DNA of 62,500 nt, from contig JACVTC010000006.1 of assembly GCA_016946835.1 (NCBI GenBank), forward strand, positions 2,155,001-2,217,500. Direction: 5' to 3'. Source of the stretch: Neocallimastix lanati (nom. inval.) (Eukaryota > Neocallimastigomycota > Neocallimastigomycetes > Neocallimastigales > Neocallimastigaceae). The notes beneath the pieces are model-generated. The model was given only the letters and a program-made list of their open reading frames with translations. It was not told the origin of the DNA and did not search any database. The position numbers and the translations under genes are program-made. This document shows positions 15,663 to 30,296 of the stretch, in pieces; position 1 is the stretch's first letter, and every line of letters begins with the position of its first letter.

Positions 15663-16258
15663 CTATTGTTATATTTTATATTTTATATTATATATATATT
15701 TCATTTTAATGGATCAATGAACTTATAAAAAAAAAAAAAAAATGAAATAAACTTTTAAAACATTAATGGAGAAATTTAATAAAGACGATTCTGAAACCAC
15801 AACATTCCACTTTAAAATTTTAGAATTTTAGGATGATGATTACTATCATTAAAATAAAATTTTTTTTTATTGGTTTTTAATTTTTATTATTATTTCAATT
15901 ATAAGTAAGTAATTGATTAAATAATTAAATAATTAATTAATCAAAAGAGAGAGAAATGGACCGCTTCCTATTTAATTAATAAATCAATTGAAGAACTTTT
16001 TTTTTTTTTTTTTTTTTTTTCAAAGAGAACAATAGTAGAGGGCTTAATAAGACTTGTATTACAAATGAAAATAAATTAACAAACAAACAAACAAACAATA
16101 ATTAAATAAATAATAAAAATTTTGAATAACAAAATAATAATAAATGTTATTTTATTAGTCCTTTTTTTATTATTATTATTATTATTTTTATTTTTATTTT
16201 TAATGTATAAAATAAAAATAATATGAAGAATAATATAAAATAGTTTATGATGGACTTA
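14391..16258. other. AT-rich intergenic DNA, no gene seen
   Basis: Contains AAAT runs, AAT/ATT runs (15,558-15,583 and 15,617-15,660) and a 24-base T tract near 15,997-16,020. The open frame at 15,508-15,720 translates these ATT repeats and is not a gene. Confidence 0.5.
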
Positions 16259-16365
16259 TTTATTAAGAGATAATAAAATTTATCATTTGTACATTTATTA
16301 AGAGATAATAAAATTTATCATTTGTACATTTGTATGTACAAATGATAAATTTTATTATCTCTTAA
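16259..16365. repeat. Direct duplication plus inverted copy (hairpin)
   Basis: A 35-bp unit (16,259-16,293) is directly duplicated at 16,294-16,328. After a 6-base spacer, 31 bp of it (core ACAAATGATAAATTTTATTA) recur inverted at 16,335-16,365. The second direct copy and the inverted copy make a perfect-looking 31-bp stem with a 6-base loop. Confidence 0.9.
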
Positions 16366-17139
16366 ATTTTAAATTTTAATTTTTTAGTTAAAATTAAAAA
16401 ATTAAAATTTAAAGAAAAAAAAAAAAAAGTCTATATAGAAAAAAAAAGTCCATAAAAAAAAAGAAAATTTTTATTTTATTTTTATTTTATTTTTATTTTT
16501 ATTTTTATTTTTATTTGATAGTCTTTAGTGTATAGAATTATTTATAATTATCTAGAGATAGATAGAGTGAAATGTTAAAAGTTAACATCAATCTACTGTA
16601 GATTACCTTATAGTTATATATGATAATACATCATCTTTTATATGGAGGTAATATTCATATTAGATTTATTTTGTAAATATAAATATATTATAGATATTTC
16701 TAATTTTTTTTATTATTATTATTTAATTTGAATTTAAAATTCTTTAATAAAAAACTTTTTTTTTTTTTTTTTTTTTTAATTTTATGTATTATTTATTAAT
16801 ATTTAAATTTAATTAAAAAAAGAAAAAAGAAAAAAAAAATAAATATTTAATACTTATACATTTATATATTTATATCTAATACTATTTATATAATATCTAA
16901 TAATATTTATATTTATAGAATATTTAATTATTTACTAATATTTATAGAATAGTTAATATTTAATTATTCAATAATATTTATAGAATAATAAAATGCAGAA
17001 TTTATTATTTTTTTATAGTATAAATTAAAAAATAAAATAAAATAAAATAAAATAAAAAAAATTTTAAAATTTAAAATTTTAAAAAAATTTTTTTTTTTTT
17101 ATTTATTTAATTAAACTTAACTTTTTTTTTTTTGCTTAC

Positions 17140-17182
<43 letters not shown>

Positions 17183-17932
17183 TTTATTCCGGTTAAATAG
17201 ACTATTTAAATTCATTGATATTGAATGAATTTGATATTGAATGAATTGATTTTCTTTACTTTCTTATTTGAATCATAAATAAAATAAAATGAAATAAAAT
17301 AAAAAAGTAAAAAAAAAATTTTTATTAATTACATCATTATTGGTTATATTTAATATATTTTGTTCTAATAACTTTTGTTAATATTCCTTTTTATATATAT
17401 ATAATATATATATATATTTTTTATATTTTAATGTTTTTTTTTTTTTTTTTTTTTGAAAAAAAATAATAATAAAAAAAAATAAAAGCTTAAATATTATAAA
17501 TAATATTCATTACTTAACAATAAATATTCATTCATTCATTCATTCATTCATTAAAAAATGCATTTCATAATTAATAATGATTAGTTAATGATAATATTTG
17601 TTAAGACAGAAAAAAAAAAAAAAAAAAAAAAAAGAAATTAGCATTGAATATCGGATGATGAAACAAATTGTATAAGCAGATACAGAGAAGAGCTATGGAT
17701 AAATCCAAAAGGAAATGAATTAAATATATATATATATAAAAATAAGAATAAAAATATAAAATATAAAATATAAAATGATTGAATATCTTTTTTTTTTTTT
17801 TTTTTGATAATATATGTACATTTTTTTTTAAAGTTTATTTTAGTGATTAAGTTGATTGAATTTATAGATTAAAAAAAATTAATAATAAAATAAAAATAAA
17901 AAATAAAAAAAAAAAAAAAACATGATTTTTAC
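16366..17932. other. AT-rich intergenic DNA, no gene seen
   Basis: Homopolymers dominate, including about 40 T at 17,141-17,181. A less biased patch at about 17,640-17,730 has a short open frame but no clear splice context or homology. No gene is supported. Confidence 0.45.
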
Positions 17933-17933
17933 A

Positions 17934-18027
<94 letters not shown>

Positions 18028-18028
18028 T
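17933..18028. repeat. (ATT)n trinucleotide microsatellite
   Basis: About 32 uninterrupted ATT units. Confidence 0.95.
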
Positions 18029-19500
18029 TATGTTTATATATTTTTAATCTATAAATTCAATCAACCTTATCAGTAAAACACATAGAAATATATTTATATC
18101 TATAAATATTACATAATAAAAACATTATAAAAAAAAAAGTTTATATATAATAAAAGTTAATATATATAAAATAAATATTAAATATATAAAAAGTATATAT
18201 ATAAAAACTTTAATATATAATATATATTATACATTTTTTTTATAAAAAAAAAAAAAGTTGAAAAATAATTACTATGAACACTTTATATATTAATAATATT
18301 AATACATTTTTTTTTTATTTTAATTTTATTATTATAATTTTAATTCCAAATCATTTATTCATTCATTCATTCATTCATTCATTTTTTTTTTATTTTATTC
18401 AAGAGAGAAAGATAATTCTCTTGGATGATTCATTATTTTTATTTTAGTTTTATTCTTTTTATATCAATAATTAAATATATATAATTATTCTTAGTAGTAT
18501 TATTAGTATAATTATTATTTTTTTATTTAAAAAAAAATAAAAACATAATCATTATCATTATTATTCTTATTATTATTTTATAAATATTGTAAATTTTTAT
18601 TTTAGTTTTTTTTTTTTTTTTTCTATATTTTATTTTAATTAATATTATTTTCATATTCATTTTCATTTTCATTTTTATTTAAAAAAATGTGGCGAATAAA
18701 CTTTTTCTACTTTATCTTTTTTATTTTTTTTTTTTTCTCTAAATTATTTTTTTTTTTTTAAATAAAAAAAAAATTACTTCTACAAATATACATACATACT
18801 TAGATACATGCATAGATATTTTTCATTTTATTTTTTTATTTTTTTTTATTTTTTTTTTTTTTTTTTTTGTTTTTTATACTATATAATATAAAAATTATTA
18901 TTATTATTATTTTATAATTTTAATTTTTAATATTACTTAATGTATATATATATATATATATTAATGTTATTATATATTCATTTTTAACTCTTTAACTTTG
19001 AATAAAGTGATGAGGATGATTCACTATTTATTATTATCTATTTATTACAAATTGGCTTTGAAATCTTTTATATAATTTTTTTTTTTTTTTTTTCTATCTA
19101 TATGGATTTATTTTATTATTATTTTTATTATATATTTTTTTTATTTTTTATTTTTAGACTAAAAAAAAATGTATCATCCATTTTCATTCAAAAATATTTT
19201 AGAAATATTTTTTTTTTATTAAAAAATTTTCACTACTCTATAATATATATTTATATATAAATAATATATTCTGTCATATATTAAATCCTCTATTTAATTA
19301 ATAAAATAATTTATATTAATAATCACTATTCCTATTAAAAAAAAATTTTTTTTTAAATTTGTAAAAAAAAATAAAATTAATAATTAATAATTAATAATTA
19401 ATAATAATAAATGTGATGCATTAAAAAAATTTATATATAAAATTTAAAATAAAAATAAAAAATAATAAAAAATAATTATTTTACTATTGATAAGGTGAGT

Positions 19501-19531
<31 letters not shown>

Positions 19532-19620
19532 GATAAAATTTAAAGTATTTATTTTTATAAAGTTTTTTATTTTATTTTATTTTATTTTATTTCATTTATT
19601 CATAAATATATTATAATATC

Positions 19621-19651
<31 letters not shown>

Positions 19652-19783
19652 ATTTTTCCAGTTTTCTCGTAATTTCTTTTACTTTTAATTTTTTATTTTT
19701 TATTTTTTTTTTTAATTTATGTATTTTTTTTTTTAAAAGGTTATATTACATACAAAAATGAATTGTTAATAATAAATATATAA

Positions 19784-19831
<48 letters not shown>

Positions 19832-19945
19832 ATGATTATGATTATTCGAGGAGGTTACGAATTCTTCCTTCCTTCTTGTTAATTCATTTGATTTAAAATT
19901 ATGTATTTTAAATTAATAATATATATATATACCTTAAAATAATTT

Positions 19946-19984
<39 letters not shown>

Positions 19985-21194
19985 TAATTTTGATAAGTAT
20001 TAAAACCATAATAAGTCAAATGAAAGAAAATAATAAAATTAAAAATAGACTCATAACGAATAAAAAAATATATTTAAAGTTAATGTATATGTAATCATGA
20101 TAAAAATTATTGTATTGTAGGTATGTTATAGTAGGCTACGTTATATATAACTACTTTATTTATCTATTACTTTATCAATTTGATTAAAACAACGCTTTTT
20201 TTTTTTTTTTTTTTTTAAGAAAAAAAAAATTATTTCAATTAAAAAATAATTATTTCAATTATGGTTAATTTTTTTTTTTTTTTTTAATTAGATATATAAT
20301 AAAAATCTAAATGAAGGTTTGTTAAAAACATTTAAAGATTATCTATTTCTCTCTAACAGAGAAATTAGTTTTTGTTTTTTTCTTTTTTTATTTTGTTCAA
20401 TATAAATGAAGAGATAGATTATCATTAGAGAGATAAAATATAAAATGTAAAAAAAAAACACAACTATAACATATAGAGAGATAGATGTATTTTTTTTCTT
20501 TAATTATTGATAAAAAAAAATTTTTTTTTTTGTTTTACTTAATAAATTGTTATTAATAAAATTTTATTTTTAGTATCATCAATACTAAAAAATACATACA
20601 ATAAATACATCCAAATCAAATACATTTCATTTTTAATTTTAATTTTAATTATTAATTTTAATTATTAGTTTTAATTGTTATTCAATAAATTTATTTAATT
20701 AAATAAATAAAATAAAAAATTTATATAATGAAAAAATGGATATATTTTTTTTTTATATTTATTATTTTTTATAGATAGATATAATAACTTTATAAATACT
20801 TTAAAGTTATTTAATTATCAATTTACCACCACCTCCATTCATCATCATCATCTATATTTAATTATATATATTTTATTATATATATATACCAAAATAGGGT
20901 AAAGTGATATGGTGGTGTTGATAATTTGATAATCATTAAATTTAATTATAATTAAATAATTTAAATGATGTATGCTTTTTTTTTTTTTTTTTTTGTAATT
21001 ATGCAATAAAAAAAAATTATAAAACAAAAAAAAAAAAAATAATTATTTAATAAAATAATTTAAAAGGGTAATTTTATTTTTTTAACTACCTTTGATTATC
21101 AATTTTTTTTTTTTTTAATTTTTTTTTTTAAATTAATAAATTATTGCATTTATTGTTAAAGTTTAATTTTTTTTTTTCTTTAAATTGTTGTTTA

Positions 21195-21239
<45 letters not shown>

Positions 21240-24200
21240 TTTTTTTTTTTTTTTTTTTTTTTACAGTTGTATATTTTTAAATAATTTTTTTTATTTTATT
21301 TTATTTTAATTTTTATTTTTCCATTTTCATCCTTATTTTATTATTAACCTTATTTTATTTCTAATTTTATTTCTAATTTTTGTTAATTTTTATTTTTATC
21401 TTATTTTATTTTATTTTATTATTTATTATTTTTATTTTATTATTTTTATTTTTATTTTTAATTTTTTTCCTATCTATTTTTTTTTATTTATTTAATTATA
21501 ATATTTTTTTTTATTTCATAAATTCTTAACTTCATATGAAAATTTGAAAATTTGCCATTGAATATAATTAATTTTTTTTCTTATTATTATTTCATTCTAA
21601 ATATTATTAAGAATATTAATAAAAAATAAGTTAGGTAAAGAAGGAATAACATACTAATAAATAAATAAATTATAGTAATTATTAATAATAATTAATATTA
21701 ATTATAAATAAATAATAAATAGATGAGATTTATTAAAAAAAAAAAAATTAATAAAAAATAAAATAAAATAACTGTTATAATATTTAATAATAATAAATAA
21801 TAAATATAAAAATTATTGATGAGATTTATTAAAAAAAAATTAATAATAATAATATAATAATAATAATAAGGAATAAAATAGATGAGATTTATTAATAAAA
21901 AAATATATATATATTTGAAAATTATATGATGTCAACTGATTATCTCTATCCTACATTAATTAACAAGAGAATTATTATTATTTTTACTTTTATTTGTTCA
22001 TAGTATTATTTTTTCTTATTATTATTTTATTCTATATTAATATAATTATTATATATATATATATATATTTGTTTTTGTTGTTTTTATTTTTGATTTTATT
22101 TTTGATGGTCATTCTATATGTATACTATAAAAAAAAATTTTTTTTTTTTTATTTTAATTATACTATAAAAAAATTTTTTTTAAAAGTATTGCATTTTATT
22201 AAACTTAAAAAAGAAAAAGAAAGATTTTTTATTAATTTATATAGACATTATGTAGATATTATATATTATCTTTTATTTTATTTTTTTTTTCTCTTATGAA
22301 TTTGGGTTTCTTATGATGACTTTTTTTTATTTTTTAGCTCAAGTATTATTATTATTATAATTATTATTATTATTTTTTTTTTATTTCTATATTTTAAAGA
22401 ATAAATAAAATAAATAAATAAAGATAAAATAAAATTAAAAAATTATATTTATTAAATAAGAAATAATAAAAATAAAAAATAAAAAAAAGGGATTTAATTA
22501 ATATTTAATGTCTATCAAACATGAATGATAGTTATCTTACCATTAAATAATTATTTATTTCTTATTTATTTGTTAACTTTTAATTATTATTATTTATTTA
22601 TTTATTATTATTATTATCATTATTATTGTTATTATTTTTCTTTTTTTTAATTATTAAAATTAATTCTTTGTTTAAAAAAAGTTTTTATATTTTAATTTTT
22701 ATTATTCCACAAATTACATAAATATATTAATATATTGATACTTTATGATTTTCAACATAATATTTATTATACATTATGATTTTTTTTTCGCTCTAATTAT
22801 TATATTATTTTGAATTATTATATTATTTTATATATGTATTATTAAAACATTAATAATAATAAAACCTATTAAAAATAATAAATAATCAATGCTAATAATA
22901 AAAAATATTGATAGATAATTAATAATAATAATAAAAAATATTAATAATAAATAATAATAAAGAAAAAATATAAAATAGACCATTTAATATAGAATTAACC
23001 AATTAAGTGTCTTCATAATCTATATTGAACAATTAAAATTTTTTCTTTAAGATATTTATATTTTTCAAATATTCAATAGTATTTTTTCAAATATTCGAAA
23101 GATATTCTTCAAAATTTTCAAAAACTTTTTATTTGACTTTTAATTTTTTTTTTTTAAATTAATAAAATTTTAAAAAAAAAAAATAAAAAAAAAATAAAAA
23201 AAATTGTTATCATTTAAAATTTAAAATTTTTAGTTTAGACTTTGATTTAAATTTTATATGAACAATTTAAAGTCGACTAATTTTTTATTTTATTTTATTT
23301 TATCTTATCATTATTATTATTATTTTATATTTTAATTATATATATATATTCTTTCTTTTAAAAAAAAGGGATAAATGTTTTTAAACAAATTTTTTTTACA
23401 ATTAAAAAAAAAAAGAATTAAATAATAAGATGAAATAATGGAATAATAGATATATAATTATTAATTAATAAATTTAATAACTCACCATTAACTAATATAT
23501 ATATATATAAAAGTATGAAAAGTTTATACAACTTAACAAATAATTATTACTATTAATTAATAAATTAAGGATTATAGAATACAAAAAAAAATTTTTTTTT
23601 TTTAAAAAATATATAATAGTATGTAATCTTAATTATAATAAAAAATATAGACTCTTTTTTATTTTATTTTATTTTTATTTTATTTTGTAAATTTTTTTTT
23701 TTACTGAAAGTTATTATTATTACTGTAGACTTTATATATAAACTTTATATATTATAATAATAAATGATTATTTAAAAAAAAAATAAGATTTTTTTTTTTT
23801 TTAAAATCAACATTAAATATTTATATAATAGATGAATATATAAGAAATTATTTTTTTTTATTCTTATTAATTTAATTAGTATTCAATCATTAAAGGGTTT
23901 AATAACATAATATCAATTGGAAATATATTTAATAATAATTTGTTATTTTTTTTTTTTTAAATTTTTTTTTTTTTAAAAAAAAAAAAACAGTTATGAAGAT
24001 TATTTTTCTTTTTGATTATTGCAAATAAATAAGAGAGAGAGAAAGAAAAAAAAAAAAAGAGCTTTATCTAGTTTATCTGTATATTATTTTAATAAATTGA
24101 ATTTTTTATTTTTTTAAAAAAAAAAAGAAAAGAAAAAGATAAATGGATAAATTAAAAAAAAAAAAAAAGAAGGTTAACGATATAACCATAATTTTTTTTT

Positions 24201-24957
24201 TTTATTTAATTTTTAATTTTTATTAATTGAAATTTTTTTTTTTTTGAATAAATTAATAAAATAAATATTTAAAAAAAAAATTATATTTTATTTTATTATA
24301 CTAAATATATTTATATCTATTTTTTTTTTTTATTTTATAATTATTTTTATTATAATTAATTATTTATTATAAAGTTTTTTTTTTTTTTTTTTTTGTATTT
24401 TATAAACAAATTATTTTATTTTATTTTTAATGTTTTTTATATAATTTATTTTGTTTTTTCTGTATTTAATAATTATTTTATTTTGTTTTTATTAAAAGAA
24501 ACGAATGTTATTGAGGATAAATATATATATAAATATATATATATTTATATATTTATATATATATTTTTTACTTTATTTTATTTTATTATATAATTATATA
24601 ATACTTTAAATTTTTTTTTTTTTAAAAAAAATAAAGTATTATTTATTATAAAGTTTTTTTTTTTTTCTTTTTTTTTTTTTATAGGATATCTTTTTTATTT
24701 TATTTTTTTTATTCATTTAATGAAAAGATTAAACTTTTTTTGTATATCATCAAATAAAAAAAATTTTTTTTTTCTTTCTTTTTTTAAAAATAATTAAAGT
24801 AAAATAAAGTAAAAACAAAATAGTATAAAATAAAATAAAAAGAAAAATAAAAAAAAAAATAAAATAAAATAAAATAAAGTAAAATATTTCAAAAAAAAAA
24901 AAAAAAAAAATAAAAATTCCAGTTATATTTATTCCCTAAAGATTTATTGGTTCAAAA

Positions 24958-24988
<31 letters not shown>

Positions 24989-25957
24989 ATTTTATTTATT
25001 CTAATTTTAAAATTTTATATATAAATCTTGAATATCAAATTTTAAAAAATTTTATTTTATTTTATTTTATTTTATTTTTTTTTATTAATTATTTACAATA
25101 GTTATTTCATTAAATAATTCTATTTAAATACTAATAATATAAAATTTTTTATTTATATCATAGTTAATTCCATAGAGATAATATAATTTATATAATCTAT
25201 TTGTCTAATTAATATTTTAAGAATTTAATACATTTTAAAAAAAATTATATAAATATATATCTATTATTGAATCTATAGAGTATTTAAATTATACATAAAA
25301 TATTTTTATACATTTATATTCATATATATATATGAATATAAATGTATAAAAATAAAAATAAAAAAATGAAAATAAAAATAAAAAATTATTATTATTTTTT
25401 TTTAACCGATTTACTATAATAAAAAAAAAATTAGAATTGTTATTTTATATAATAATCATTATAAATAAATTTATACATAATAATAATATTTAATAATAAT
25501 AATAACTAATCTATATATATATATATATATATTTTTTTTTTTTTGATAATATTATAAAATATTATAATTTTTATTCTATTTTTTTCCCTTTTTTCCTAAT
25601 TTCATTATAAAAACAAAAAAAAAAATTTTTTTTAATCATTTTCATTTTCTTTACTGTTTCACCAATTAAAAAAGCATTTAATTAAAGATTTAAATCATTA
25701 AATTATTATTAATAGAATAATATTTTTTGAAAAAAAAAAAAAAAAAAACTATTAAATTATTATATATATAGTTCTAATTAATAATTAGGCATCCTTTTAT
25801 TTTTTCTTAATTATTAATTATTATTTATATATATTACTTTGTAATGATTTATTATTATTATTTAGAATTATTACTTATTAATTATTTTAATAGTTTTAAA
25901 AGTTCTATATATATATATATATATATATACATATATAGAACTTTTAAAAACCATTAA

Positions 25958-25988
<31 letters not shown>

Positions 25989-26362
25989 TTTTGTTATGTT
26001 TCGATTTTGTTTTAAAATAAAAAACTTGAAAGGGAGAAGAAGAACTTTTTTTTCCTCTTTTTTATTTTATTCGTCTATTTGTCTATTTATTATTATGTAT
26101 TATTATTATTATAATAATAATAATAATAATAATAGTGGATAATAATAATAATAATAGTATAATAGTGAATAATAGTAATAATAGTAATAAAAGAAAAAAA
26201 AATTATTTTACAAATTTACATTGGTATAATCTACATTTATATATATATATATATATTTTAGGTTTTGATTTTTTTTATTATAATATTGTATTATATTAAA
26301 ATTTTTTTATATTTTTAATGAATTTTTAATAAAGTTTTATGATTAAATTCTAAAGAAAATAT

Positions 26363-26421
<59 letters not shown>

Positions 26422-27330
26422 TTATTTTGTTTTATTTTATTTTATTTTATTTTATTTTTTGATTCAAGATTAAGTTTTTGATTCTTTCTTATATTTATAT
26501 TTTTCATTTTTTTTATATTTCATTATTTACCTTGTTTTTTTTTATTTTTATTTTTATTTTTATTTATTTTTTTTTATCTCATTGTCAATATAATCTCCTC
26601 GTTCCTTTGTATATAGAAAATATTTAATTAAATCTGAATACCATTTATTAAAAGATTTCTATTGTTTAGTTTGAGTTATTTATAATTGAATTTATTTAAA
26701 GTATTTATTTTGAATGGATGATCCATCATCTTCTTCATTAATTTAATTAAAAGTTATTAGATGAATGTATAAATACTATTTCATTCTATTTATATTATAA
26801 CATATTTTCGATTTTTATTTAATTAACAATAAAATTTCTTTACTGTATTTATGAATTGTTTAAAAAAATATTAAAAGTATTAAAGTATTGATTATAATTT
26901 AAAAATTAAAAATATATTTTAAATATATATTTTTATTTTTATTTTTATTTTTGTTGTTATTTATATTTTAAGATAAAAAAAATATATATATATATATTTT
27001 ATATATATATAGAATAGAAAAAAAAAATTTAAAAAATTAATTTTTTTTTATAAAAAAATGCAATGCTATCATTATACCTTCTTAAAAAAAAAAAAAAAAA
27101 TTTTTTTCTAAAAGTAATTATGATATAATGTTATGAATTGAAATCATTTCTACCAGAAAATAATTTTTTTTTTTTTTTTTTTTTCACTTTCGATCATTCG
27201 AGTTGAAAATATTATCAAATCAATATGATCAGAAGAATTAAATTTTCAAAGATTTTTTTTTTTTTTTTTTTTAGTTGGTGGTGTAAAAAAAAGAAGAATT
27301 ATGATTTATCTTTTTTTTTATTAGTAATAG

Positions 27331-27398
<68 letters not shown>

Positions 27399-27492
27399 TT
27401 AATAAGAAAATTGGAAAATGAGAATGAAAACTCCCTAACTTTAGACTTTAGATTGCTATATATATATATATATACATATATAACTGGTTGAA
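18029..27492. other. AT-rich intergenic DNA, no gene seen
   Basis: Over 9 kb consists of T and A homopolymers (for example 33 T at 19,949-19,981 and about 60 T at 27,336-27,397), ATT/AAT runs (21,200-21,238; 26,364-26,420, where AAT switches to ATT and makes a palindrome) and AT dinucleotide tracts. Open frames at 21,994-22,299, 24,393-24,593 and 27,225-27,491 are low-complexity translations rich in Phe, Ile and Tyr. The last few hundred bases before 27,493 may include unrecognisable remains of the retrotransposon that follows. Confidence 0.5.
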
Positions 27493-28014
27493 ATGATCAA
27501 ATCGTCACTTAATGGAATTCTAAAATACAGATTGAATAAACTTTATTTTTGTAAGGAAAATGGCATTTTGAAAACTTTCTCTCCTCCCCATAATCCTCAA
27601 AATAATGGAATCGCAGAACGACTTAATTATACTCTAGTAAATTGTGCCAAAACATTACTCCAATGGAGCAAGATGTCTATCGATTTCTGGGATTATGCAA
27701 TTAAGTATGCAAACCTATTATACAACATAACTCCACATAAAGGAATTAATAATAAAATTCCTAATGAAATCTATTATAACAAGAAGGTTGATTTAAAATA
27801 TATAAAAGTATTCGGTTGTATTGCATACTATAAAGACTTCTCCCAAAACAAAAATAAGTTTAAAAAGTAATGCAATTAAAGGAACGTTTGTAGGATTCAA
27901 TATGGAATCAAATTGTTATATGATTATGGATAATAAAGAATACAATATTCATCTTGTAAGAGAAGTTGTATTTGATGAACAAACACCTTCTACTTTGCAA
28001 AACCAAAGAAAATA
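27493..28014 (+). pseudogene. Copia integrase, C-terminal fragment
   Basis: The translation carries the family motif PHNPQNNGIAERLN, where the Glu is the third catalytic acid of the DDE integrase core, followed by NCAKTLLQWS and FWDYAIKYANLLYN. The first two catalytic Asp residues are absent because the copy is truncated; a corrupted version of the second-Asp region precedes the motif. A +1 frameshift at about 27,866 moves the frame. The second part reads AIKGTFVGFN and REVVFDEQTPS, both typical of the copia integrase C-terminal region. The frame is lost again at the TAG ending at 28,014. Confidence 0.93.
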
Positions 28015-28824
28015 GTTCAATACTTCCAACAAATATTTTCAATAATGATAATTATATTTTTGAAACACCAATAATAAACATGAATGACTATACAAACACT
28101 TCTAATGAAGAAGCTAATTATGATGAATCAATATCTAAAAACATTAATGAAAACACTAAAGGTTCTTCCTCCAATTACTTCTGATAAGAATACAAAAATA
28201 AATAATGAATTTTTTAATTCCTCTGAAAAAACAAAAGATTCATTCAACAAACCTCATAGATCTCAAATTAAAGGAAAGGAACCATATATTGATACTAAAA
28301 ATCTTGAAAATAAATACGACGATGATTCTCTATATGATAAAAATAGTGCATCTACTAGTGAATCAAACAACAACAACCATAAAGAAAATTCTGATAATTC
28401 TATCGATAAACTTGCTTCCGATCTTCAATCTATCAGTGTATCCAATAATGATAGCGATCATTCTATATCTGATGACATCTTCTTAGAATCTAATATTAAA
28501 AATACTAATCTGTCGTCTAAAAGAAAATTATCCGTTACCGAAGAATCTAACTCAAAAAGAAGAACAAATGAAAGCAGTCATTCATTAAATTTGATTCCTT
28601 TAAAGCATAAATTAAAGAATTCAAATAGCTCTTCTAATAAGAAATTTAAATCATCATTTAATGAACCGACAAAAAGACCTGGTAGTCCAATAACTTCAGA
28701 TGATAATAAAAAACTCAAAGTAACTATTGATAATGTTGAATCTTCAATTAAAAATATTATTACAGATACTCCTCTTACGTATAAGCAAGCTGTCACTTGT
28801 AAATCGAAAAAAATTTTGGATTAA
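28015..28824 (+). pseudogene. Copia integrase-RT linker region
   Basis: A hydrophilic Ser/Asn/Lys/Asp-rich stretch joins the integrase to the RT, as the poorly conserved linker of copia polyproteins does. A frameshift lies between an upstream frame (to about 28,184) and the main frame, which stays open to 28,824. The long open frame suggests modest age. The end of the frame (LTYKQAVTCKSKK) approaches the RT N-terminal boundary. It is not an independent gene; the annotation rests on position and composition. Confidence 0.75.
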
Positions 28825-29668
28825 TGCAATAAAATCAGAACTAAAAAACTTTTATGACAATAAAACTATGTCATTTGTTTAAAGTATTACCTGATGGAAA
28901 AATCCCCATCTCTACTAAATGGATATTTACCATTAAAAAGGATGGAGTTGGAAATATAAGTAAATATAAAGCTCGACTCGTAGCTCGAGGTTTTACTCAA
29001 AAAAAGAGGCATTGATTTTGACTTAACATTTTCACCTACCTTGAACTTAGATAGTCTTAAGTTAATTTGAACATTATGCAACTTGATATTAAAGCTGCAT
29101 ATCTTAATGCTCCTCTCGACAAAGAAATCTACATCAACATACCTCCTGGTGATAAGAATTTTGGCAAAGGTTTATTGGCGCCTTAATAAAGCTCTTTACG
29201 GCCTTAAGCAATCTGGCCGTCAGTGGAATATTTTATTTACTGATTTCCTTAAAAATAACAATTTTATCCAAATTATTTCTGAACCTTGTATTTTTAAGAA
29301 AATGGAGGGAGGAATAATGGTATGCTTAATTAGTATATATGTAGATGATCTTCTTATCGCAGGAATTAATAACCATATACATGATATCATAAAGAAAATT
29401 AAAAAGTCATTTAAAATATCAAAATGCAATCCTGCTGGCTATATTCTAGGGATCAATATTGAAAGAAACAATTTCCAATATTCAATTAATCAAATACAAT
29501 TTATAAAAAATATATTAGAAAAATTCAAAATTACAAATATAAGAAAATCAAAAACACCATGTACTAATAACTACACAATCACTAACAATAATGATCAAGA
29601 ATTTGATAAGACTACTTATAAAAGTGCAAATAGGCTCATTAATCTATTTAGCAAGATGTACAAGGCCT
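28825..29668 (+). pseudogene. Copia reverse transcriptase, frameshifted
   Basis: RT landmarks appear in order across several frames: STKWIFTIKKDG and YKARLVARGFTQ (about 28,912-29,000), MQLDIKAAYLNAPLDKE (from about 29,076, with the first catalytic Asp), ALYGLKQSGRQWN (about 29,190-29,229) and the catalytic YVDD box (29,338-29,349, as YVDDLLIAG). Frame changes occur near 28,822, 28,880, 29,005-29,075 and 29,165. The longest uninterrupted piece is 29,083-29,667. The catalytic residues survive, but no continuous enzyme could be made. Confidence 0.93.
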
Positions 29669-30296
29669 GACATTTCTTTTGCCGTTAGCAAAGCTTCAAG
29701 ATGCACGGAACATCCTACTTTTTCAGATTGGAAAATGATAATGAACATTTTAAAATAACTTAATTTAACTAAAAATTTCAAAATAACATACAAAGGACAG
29801 GGGGAACTAGTTGCATATAGCGACTCTGATTTTGCTGGTGACCCAAAGGATAGAAAATCCACATATCCGGATTTATCTTATTAATGGATAAAGATCCAAT
29901 ATGTTGGCAATCGAAGAAACAATCAGTGGTCGCAACATCAACAGCCGAAGCTGAATACATTGCAATGTCTGAATATATGAAAAAAAAGTATTGAATATAA
30001 GAAATATTCTAAGTGAATTATTCGAATATAATAAACTAATAAAAATTTATACGGACAATTTAGCAAGCAAGACTACAATTGAAAACGGTGAAATAAATAA
30101 TAAATTGAGACACATAGATATAAAATTTCATTTTAATAAAGACAATATAAAAAATAAAAAGGTTATCCTGGAATATATTAAAACTGAAAATATGTTAGCT
30201 GACCCATTAACAAAAGATTTTAATGGATCAAAAATGAGTATCTTTACAGACCAAATATTTGATAAGAAAACATTCTGGTCTGAGAGGGAATGTTAG
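29669..30296 (+). pseudogene. Copia RNase H, frameshifted
   Basis: RNase H motifs YSDSDFAGDPKDRKS (about 29,816-29,860) and TAEAEYIAMSE (about 29,941-29,973) are visible, the second with catalytic Glu. An open segment from 29,991 contains IYTDNLASKT (third acid) and the C-terminal HIDIKFHF and ADPLTK motifs. It ends at a TAG overlapping the start of the candidate LTR, which is normal for copia elements. Several stops and frameshifts separate the pieces. Confidence 0.92.

Noticed and set aside
17679-17691. GATACAGAGAAGA, identical to the U6 snRNA ACAGAGA region
   Set aside because: Flanking U6 sequence is missing: no 5' stem-loop, no GCAUGGCCCCUGCG, no T-run end at the right place. Probably chance, or at best a tiny scrap.
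28205-28486. Extra frames inside the copia element (also 28,578-28,796, 28,887-29,081, 29,220-29,429, 29,644-29,960)
   Set aside because: They are other-frame or other-strand shadows of the pol remnant and carry no family motif.
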